64,000 nt of DNA from Pseudoscleropodium purum (lineage: Eukaryota > Streptophyta > Bryopsida > Hypnales > Brachytheciaceae): assembly GCA_963969395.1 (NCBI GenBank), contig OZ017803.1:12152001-12216000 (forward strand), given 5' to 3'. Shown in pieces: positions 58,167 to 64,000 of this stretch. The notes below the pieces were generated by a model. The model was not told where the DNA came from. It worked only from the letters and a program-made list of their open reading frames with translations, and made no database searches. The translations under genes were made by a program, and so were the position numbers. Within the stretch, counting starts at the first letter, position 1. Each line of letters opens with the position of its first letter.

Positions 58167-58348
58167 GTCAATTCAGCCTCCAAACACTCCCTTGGAAGCC
58201 AATTGGGCTGAAACGACAACAATCAGCCCTTCCAAGGACACCTCCCACTTGTTGGCAGCACCCTAAGTGTCTCCAAGTCAATTCAGCCTCCAAACACTCC
58301 TTTGGAAGCCAATTGGGCTGAAACGACAACAATCAGCCCTTCCAAGAT
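58129..58348 (-). repeat. Two tandem 110-bp units in the copia C leader
   Basis: Units 58129-58238 and 58239-58348 are nearly identical. The proximal unit overlaps the first codons of the long frame upstream of Met 16. The same duplication with the same period occurs in D (60902-61121), so it predates their separation. Confidence 0.9.
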
Positions 58349-59111
58349 CCTCACAACCTTAGGAAGGACAAAACACTCCTCACAAGTGCCTCACCTCCTC
58401 TCAACACGAATTCAGACCCTAATGGAGCTCAAATCCACCACATGGACATGATGGGCTAGTGCTACTTCAATTCAGCAAGCCAACTCACAATGCTCCTCAC
58501 AAATAGGGTACTCCACACTCCAAGGCACTCAAGCCTTCCAATCAGCCCTCAATGGATCACCAATCCACCCAAACACCCTAATTGGCCCTCAATGGCTCAC
58601 ATGGCCACAAATCAGCCCTCTTGGGTTCACAAAGTCCATGAATTGCCTCACACACTCACAAGGGCACTAATCAGCCCTCCATGCATGGCAAAAACCTCAA
58701 GCAACTCAAATATGCTTCCAAGGCTCACAAAGACTCTCAATAGATGGCAATTGGCACCATTACTATCCACAATGCACCTAAGTGCAAAATCAGCCACAAT
58801 GGGCTCCCAATGTACTTTTCTAAGCACAAACTCAAACTAGGAGCATGCAACCAGCCCACTCTAGGTCTGATTACTACCATAAGCAATGTCCCACCCAAAA
58901 TGTACTCCAAACCTCACAAACCAGCCAACAAAAGCTCAAAAAAAATTTCCTCCTTTTTTTAAAAAAATGCACTCCAAAGTTTTTGTTTTTGAAAAATGAC
59001 TCACACCATATGGTTTGTAGGTGACAAGTGACAAAGGGCTGATTACTCCTCCAAGCTCCAAGACCTCCTCCAAATGCTTTGAATTCCTCCCTCAAACGCA
59101 ACTCCAAGTGC
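58349..59111 (-). other. Copia C untranslated leader
   Basis: About 760 bp lies between the primer site and the repeat-bearing Gag start. It has no plausible product. It is rich in GGGCTGAT (minus strand), a word that also recurs in the LTR and the coding region. The same leader is present in D at 61122-61884. Confidence 0.7.
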
Positions 59112-59125
59112 GTGGGCCCATAACC
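59112..59125 (-). promoter_or_regulatory. Copia C half-tRNA primer-binding site
   Basis: On the minus strand GGTTATGGGCCCAC follows the LTR end TCTCAATA directly. It is identical to the site in copia A and complementary to the initiator tRNA-Met anticodon arm. Confidence 0.85.
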
Positions 59126-59381
59126 TATTGAGATTACAATATGAGAAGGATGAAAGGCTTTACTTAGATGGTAGGATAATATCAAGGCCCATGCATGGGC
59201 TGAACATAAAAGGGAAAAGCCTTTCCCTAGTTATCCACAAACCATGTGGGATAACTAAACACCATGGGCTGCCTTTGACTACAAGCAATACCCATTAGAC
59301 TCTAAGCCTAACTAAGAGGCTAATACTACTCCTAGGGCTGAATGTACATAATCTACACTAATATGTACATGTTCTTCAACA
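59126..59381 (-). repeat. Copia C 5' LTR (256 bp)
   Basis: It matches 53785-54040 throughout as read by eye, including the variants that distinguish C from D (ggataatatc, catgttcttc). Confidence 0.93.
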
Positions 59382-60939
59382 CAATGAAGGTCACAAAATA
59401 CCTTGCTCCTCCAATGGATGTGGTCTTCATTGGCCCGCACACATCGGAATGCACAAGCTCCAATAGCTTGCTCGCCCTTGTGGCCCCATCCTTGGGGAAG
59501 GGCTGCCTTGCTTGCTTGCCTTCAATGCACCCCTTGCACACCATAGAACTCCAATCATGCTTGCAAGAAGAGAGGTTCAGCCCCTTCACAATGTGTTGGA
59601 GGCTCTTCATGCTCTTCACATTCAAGTGCCCAAGCCTCCTATGCCAAAGCTCCACAAGGTCTTCATGGGCTGATCCTTGGGCCACACACGCCAAGGAAGT
59701 GCCATTCACCTTGGTGAAATGGAGGAGGTACAAGTTGCCCTCACGAGGGGCTGATGCAATCAAGACTCCACTTGGTGCCCTCACAACACACCCCACCATG
59801 TTGAAATGCACTTTCAAACCTCCCAAAGACAATTTGCTTACCGAAAGCAAGTTGGCATGCAACTTGGGGACATGAAGGACCTCATGGATTTGGATCCTCT
59901 TGGGCTGACCCTTCACCATCACCTCCACAAGGATCTCCCCCTTGCCAAGGGCCTCCACCATGCCATTGTCTCCCAAATAAATCTTCTTCCCCGAAATGGG
60001 CTGATACGTGTGGAAGGCATCACGATGGCTGGTCATATGTTGGGTGGCTCCCGAGTCCACAATCCAAGTAAACGTGTTGGCCTTCTCCCCTCCTCCATTG
60101 GCTGCAAAGGCGAAATCCTCCTCTTCCTCCTCTTTGGAAGCTTGGTGTGTACTCTCCTTGCCTTTGTCTTGGCTGATCTTGCAATGCCTAGCAATGTGGC
60201 CTGGTTTGCCACACTTGAAGCAAGTCCTTGTCTCCTTGAAAGCCTTGGTGTTGCCTCCCTTGCCATGTCTTGAGACTAGGGCTGATCCCTCCCCTTGGGG
60301 CTCATTCTCCTTGTGCTTGGTCACCTCATGCATCAAGCGGGCCGTCACAAACTCCAAGGTCAGCTCCTTGGTGGGCCTTGTCTCCAATGCGGTGATGAGG
60401 AACTCATAAGATGATGGCAAGCTTGCCAACAAGGTCATCACCACATCTCCCTCCGTCACGGGCGCATCCAAACAAGCCAACTCATCCGCAAGAGCCTTGA
60501 CCTTGTTGACGTGATCCAACAAATCGTCCTCCTCTTCCATCTTGCTAGTGAAGAACTTTCGGCAAAGAAATAGGAGGTTGGAGAGGCTCTTGGTCTCATG
60601 GATGTTGCAAAGGGTGGTCCACGCTTGGGCTGGTCCCTTGCAATGGCGGATGTGTGCAATTTGCCGGTCCGCAAGGTTGATGGCAATGAGAGCAAAGGCC
60701 TTCTTCTCCTTCCTCTCAAACCCCTTCTTGGTCTTTGGATCCGCATCTTCACTTGGAGGCTCCTCACTCCCATCCACCACGTCCCACAAGTCCTTCTCCG
60801 CAAGGATCGTCTCCATCTTGAACTTCCACATGCCAAAGTTCTCCCCATTGAACTTGTCCATGATGCGCACGCCCTCTCCTCCACTTGATGACATGATGAA
60901 GCACCTCCCACTTGTTGGCAGCACCCAAAGTGTCTCCAA
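59382..60939 (-). pseudogene. Copia D Gag-protease-integrase piece
   Basis: The open frame matches residues 1 to about 519 of copia C with few substitutions. It has zinc knuckle CFKCGKPGHIARHC, protease DSGATQHMT and integrase LWHRRLGHLN through GARYFVTFI. It is then cut by copia C, whose LTR supplies a few spurious residues and a stop at 59353. The likely start corresponds to copia C Met 16. Confidence 0.9.
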
Positions 60940-61884
60940 GTCAATTCAGCCTCCAAACACTCCCTTGGAAGCCAATTGGGCTGAAACGACAACAATCACC
61001 CCTTCCAAGGACACCTCCCACTTGTTGGCAGCTTCCTAAGTGTCTCCAAGTCAATTCAGCCTCCAAACACTCCCTTGGAAGCCAATTGGGCTGAAATGCC
61101 AACAATCAGCCCTTCCAAGATCCTCACAACCTTAGGAAGGACAAAACACTCCTCACAAGTGCCTCACCTCCTCTCAACACGAATTCAGACCCTAATGGAG
61201 CTCAAATCCACCACATGGACATGATGGGCTAGTGCTACTTCAATTCAGCAAGCCAACTCACAATGCTCCTCACAAATAGGGTACTCCACACTCCAAGGCA
61301 CTCAAGCCTTCCAATCAGCCCTCAATGGATCACCAATCCACCCAAACACCCTAATTGGCCCTCAATGGCTCACATGGCCACAAATCAGCCCTCTTGGGTT
61401 CACAAAGTCCATGAATTGCCTCACACACTCACAAGGGCACTAATCAGCCCTCCATGCATGGCAAAAACCTCAAGCAACTCAAATATGCTTCCAAGGCTCA
61501 CAAAGACTCTCAATAGATGGCAACTGGCACCATTACTATCCACAATGCACCTAAGTGCAAAATCAGCCACAATGGGCTCCCAATGTACTTTTCTAAGCAC
61601 AAACTCAAACTAGGAGCATGCAACCAGCCCACTCTAGGTCTGATTACTACCATAAGCAATGTCCCACCCAAAATGTACTCCAAACCTCACAAACCAGCCA
61701 ACAAAAGCTCAAAAAAAATTTCCTCCTTTTTTTAAAAAAATGCACTCCAAAGTTTTTGTTTTTGAAAAATGACTCACACCATATGGTTTGTAGGTGACAA
61801 GTGACAAAGGGCTGATTACTCCTCCAAGCTCCAAGACCTCCTCCAAATGCTTTGAATTCCTCCCTCAAACGCAACTCCAAGTGC

Positions 61885-61898
61885 GTGGGCCCATAACC
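61885..61898 (-). promoter_or_regulatory. Copia D half-tRNA primer-binding site
   Basis: Same 14-mer, directly adjoining the D 5' LTR. Confidence 0.85.
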
Positions 61899-62154
61899 TA
61901 TTGAGATTACAATATGAGAAGGATGAAAGGCTTTACTTAGATGGTAGGATGATATCAAGGCCCATGCATGGGCTGAACATAAAAGGGAAAAGCCTTTCCC
62001 TAGTTATCCACAAACCATGTGGGATAACTAAACACCATGGGCTGCCTTTGACTACAAGCAATACCCATTAGACTCTAAGCCTAACTAAGAGGCTAATACT
62101 ACTCCTAGGGCTGAATGTACATAATCTACACTAATATGTACATGTCCTTCAACA
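61899..62154 (-). repeat. Copia D 5' LTR (256 bp)
   Basis: Type 2 LTR. It shares CATGTCCTTCAACA with the D 3' LTR, unlike copia C (CATGTTCTTCAACA), which supports pairing it with 50511-50764. Confidence 0.9.
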
Positions 62155-63600
62155 ATATATACTTAAACATCTGGAAAACCAAAGCTTTGTTGTATTACAA
62201 AAATAAAGGGAAATAAAGACAAGGTTTGGACAAGGAGCATCTAGTATACTCACATGATACTACAAAATAAATTAGTACAAAACAAATACACAAATTCTAA
62301 GGGAATTCTCACTTATGGATTTTCCACCAAGAATCTTTAAACTACCATAAATATGCAATAGAGGGCTTCCTAAGTGGCATTGCCAAGGTACAAAGGGGGC
62401 TAATTTCTAAGATTAGTACGGATTATAAAACAATTCCATAGACAATTGCTTACTGCAAAATAAATAAATGCAAGTGTCGCACGTATAGTCTAGCTGTAAG
62501 TATCTTTACACACAAAAACGTGGTAAGATGACACGAATTATCGTCTCAGGGAATTCTAGAGGCTTTTCCAAACTCCAATATCCGGATGATTGATTTTTCC
62601 TCTTCTGATTACTCTCTTTCAGTTTCTTTTCCGGAATCACTACTATCCAGATTCCTATTCAGATCCGGTATCACCCGGTTTTCTCATTTCGCCCTGTAAC
62701 AAACTAGTTTTCAATTCCTCTGTTTTACCATCAAAGGGTCCGCATTGATCTTTCTAAGGGTAGGGACTTCACCACTCTTGTCTATTCATTACATAGACAA
62801 AACAAAACAAAACAAAACAACATCTAAGTACTCAAGATGTTGTAGCGTAGAAGGTAGGTCCAGATCCTCACAACATCCTAGTTGGCCGAACCAGAATGTA
62901 GGTTACTTAGGACTGTGTTCACTCCTCTTTACTACAACGACAGATCTCCGACGTTTGGAACTCACAAGGGGGGGGGGTAATCTTTTTAGGTGTATGACAG
63001 ATCCCAAGGTTGGTAGACCTTCAAGTGAGTGGGAGTTTCCTTTGACAGTCGCTAATCTCTATAAAGAATTATTTCCAATTCTAGATCTGTATTCACACCA
63101 CTCTTCACTAAAAATTGGATTACCATTCTAGTAGTTTAAAGGCACCACGTGTAGCTCCCTCATCTCGCATCTAACATCATTACAATAGTACTCCCTCAAT
63201 CCGATTCAACTATACAAAATCCGGATTCCTCCTCATCCGTCCTTACATCTCAACACTCAAACAACAAACCAACTCAATTTGGATATATGGTTGGAGCCAA
63301 AATGTTCACCAAGTGACTTAAATTAAAGAAGGGAGTGGAATACAACAAAAATAATTGTTGGGATAGAATGAAAGGGCAACAAACTTGCCCGCCCTTAAAA
63401 ATCAAAATCAAAACCAAAGTCAATGCCTAGAAAGCCAAAAAGGCACCTCAAAAATTAGAGCAACCAACCAATGAACAACTTGGGATATTTGAAACATCTA
63501 TAGCCCAATTGCCTCGACAAATCCGGAACCCCTAAAACGATCCAGAACCTAGACCCATGCTTAGAAATCCCATTCTGGATAAAAAACCTACCTAACTATC
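62155..63600. other. Unassigned tract, possibly a decayed gypsy region
   Basis: No intact gene. The segment at about 62460-62560, with a 'tgcaagtgtcgcacg' word leading to 'cgtctcaggga', resembles spacer sequence known from some plant gypsy elements; this is from memory and weak. There is an AAAAC microsatellite at about 62800 and a run of ten G at about 62970. The 128-codon ORF at 62745-63131 has no recognisable domain. Confidence 0.35.
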
Positions 63601-63606
63601 TGCGCT

Positions 63607-63882
63607 CTATCTACCCCGTTGTGCCTTCTTGGAGTTGCTCCCACTTTGACTGCCCGGAGTCTTTACCGAAGCCTTCATTGGTGTATTTTTCGCTAGTGAC
63701 CGAGTTTGGAGCTTTCGTGAAGCTTTGGGAGGCGAGTCTTTCGATTCTATCTCTTCCTGGAATTCGAACTTCAACACCTCTTTTTCCGATTTCTTAATCT
63801 TTTGAATCTCCGGATCCTTGGCTTGCGGTGATTCACTCAATTCAATCTTAGCATGATCCTGTTTTGGCATCCACTGTTGCAT
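63607..63882 (-). CDS. Hypothetical Lys/Ser-rich protein or fragment (91 codons)
   Basis: This open frame encodes a charged, probably disordered peptide with Lys/Glu in the first half (KKSEKEVLKFEFQEEIESKD) and basic, Ser/Gly-rich sequence at the end (GSQSGSNSKKAQRGR). No domain is recognised. It could be the C-terminal part of a gene whose upstream exons lie beyond the window, or a degenerate Gag. No splice acceptor was confirmed. Confidence 0.3.
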   Translation of the reverse strand: MQQWMPKQDHAKIELSESPQAKDPEIQKIKKSEKEVLKFEFQEEIESKDSPPKASRKLQTRSLAKNTPMKASVKTPGSQSGSNSKKAQRGR

Positions 63883-64000
63883 ATAGGAGAAATCTTATGG
63901 ATGAGACTAAGCCGGATTCGTCATTACTTCAATTCATGCGTCGAGGTTGCCGCGAACTGTCAATTTGGGTACTATAAACTTTCCGGCCGTGACTTTCCCA

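Larger units (their letters stand above)
53780..59386 (-). mobile_element. Nearly intact copia element C (5597 bp)
   Basis: 53785-59381 is flanked by CAATG on both sides (53780-53784 and 59382-59386). LTRs at 59126-59381 (5') and 53785-54040 (3') are 256 bp each and identical or nearly so by eye, so insertion was very recent. The primer site is 59112-59125 and the polypurine tract AAAGTGGGAG is at 54041-54050. It inserted into the integrase region of sister element D in the same orientation. Confidence 0.95.
50511..62154 (-). mobile_element. Copia element D, split by copia C and a solo LTR
   Basis: The 5' half is 59382-62154, with LTR 61899-62154 and primer site 61885-61898. The 3' half is 50511-53784, with LTR 50511-50764. 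Copia C separates the halves, which join precisely after removal with one CAATG. D carries two one-base deletions (about 52278 and about 52997) besides the insertions. Its outer flanks (ATTCA and ATATA) do not match as a target duplication, and its LTRs differ at several sites. Recombination between elements or later damage may explain this. Confidence 0.85.

Noticed and set aside
50725..61613. Many plus-strand ORFs of 60-220 codons across 50.7-61.6 kb
   Set aside because: They are antisense shadows of the GC-richer copia C/D coding strand and contain no independent motifs.

Overview
This window looks like repeat-dominated nuclear DNA of a land plant. The evidence is a spliced bHLH transcription factor gene, Tork/Tnt1-like Ty1/copia and chromodomain-bearing Ty3/gypsy retrotransposons, CACTA and hAT-type DNA elements, and AT-rich non-coding DNA. 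I cannot name the species. A seed-free plant is possible, but that is a weak guess from the style of the bHLH protein. Nothing prokaryotic, organellar or CRISPR-like was seen.

Layout. Positions 1-14.6 kb hold the only host gene I can support: a three-exon bHLH gene on the minus strand (11815-13726), with a rearranged, decayed partial copy about 10 kb away (about 1010-4185). Positions 14.6-31 kb are AT-rich and gene-free. They hold inverted-repeat (fold-back) elements, a satellite-like array of about 170-bp units, hAT-type MITEs, a solo LTR with heat-shock-element-like arrays, and a 1.3-kb tract with 20 copies of the palindrome CCNANTNGG.

Positions 31.4-48.9 kb are one old Ty3/gypsy chromovirus with matching 5-bp target duplications. 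It is interrupted by two CACTA elements (one carrying a tRNA-derived SINE-like sequence), a young full-length copia element (A), another 2-kb repeat and a hAT MITE. Each insertion was recognised from its target-site duplication and, where coding, from restoration of the host reading frame. The gypsy itself sits in another repeat that shares its 3' accessory ORF.

Positions 50.5-62.2 kb are a minus-strand copia element (D). It contains a nearly intact sister copy (C, a 1331-codon ORF) inserted in its integrase region and a solo LTR of the A family. Copia A, C and D encode similar polyproteins but have two unrelated LTR types. All three have LTRs that end TG...TA, followed directly by GGTTATGGGCCCAC. 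That sequence is complementary to the anticodon arm of initiator tRNA-Met, which indicates half-tRNA priming of the Drosophila copia type. Positions 62.2-64 kb are unassigned and possibly decayed retroelement sequence.

The most interesting signals are the CCNANTNGG palindrome array, the heat-shock-like solo LTR inside a MITE, the half-tRNA primer sites with non-canonical LTR ends, the repeated gypsy accessory ORF and the rearranged bHLH duplicate.
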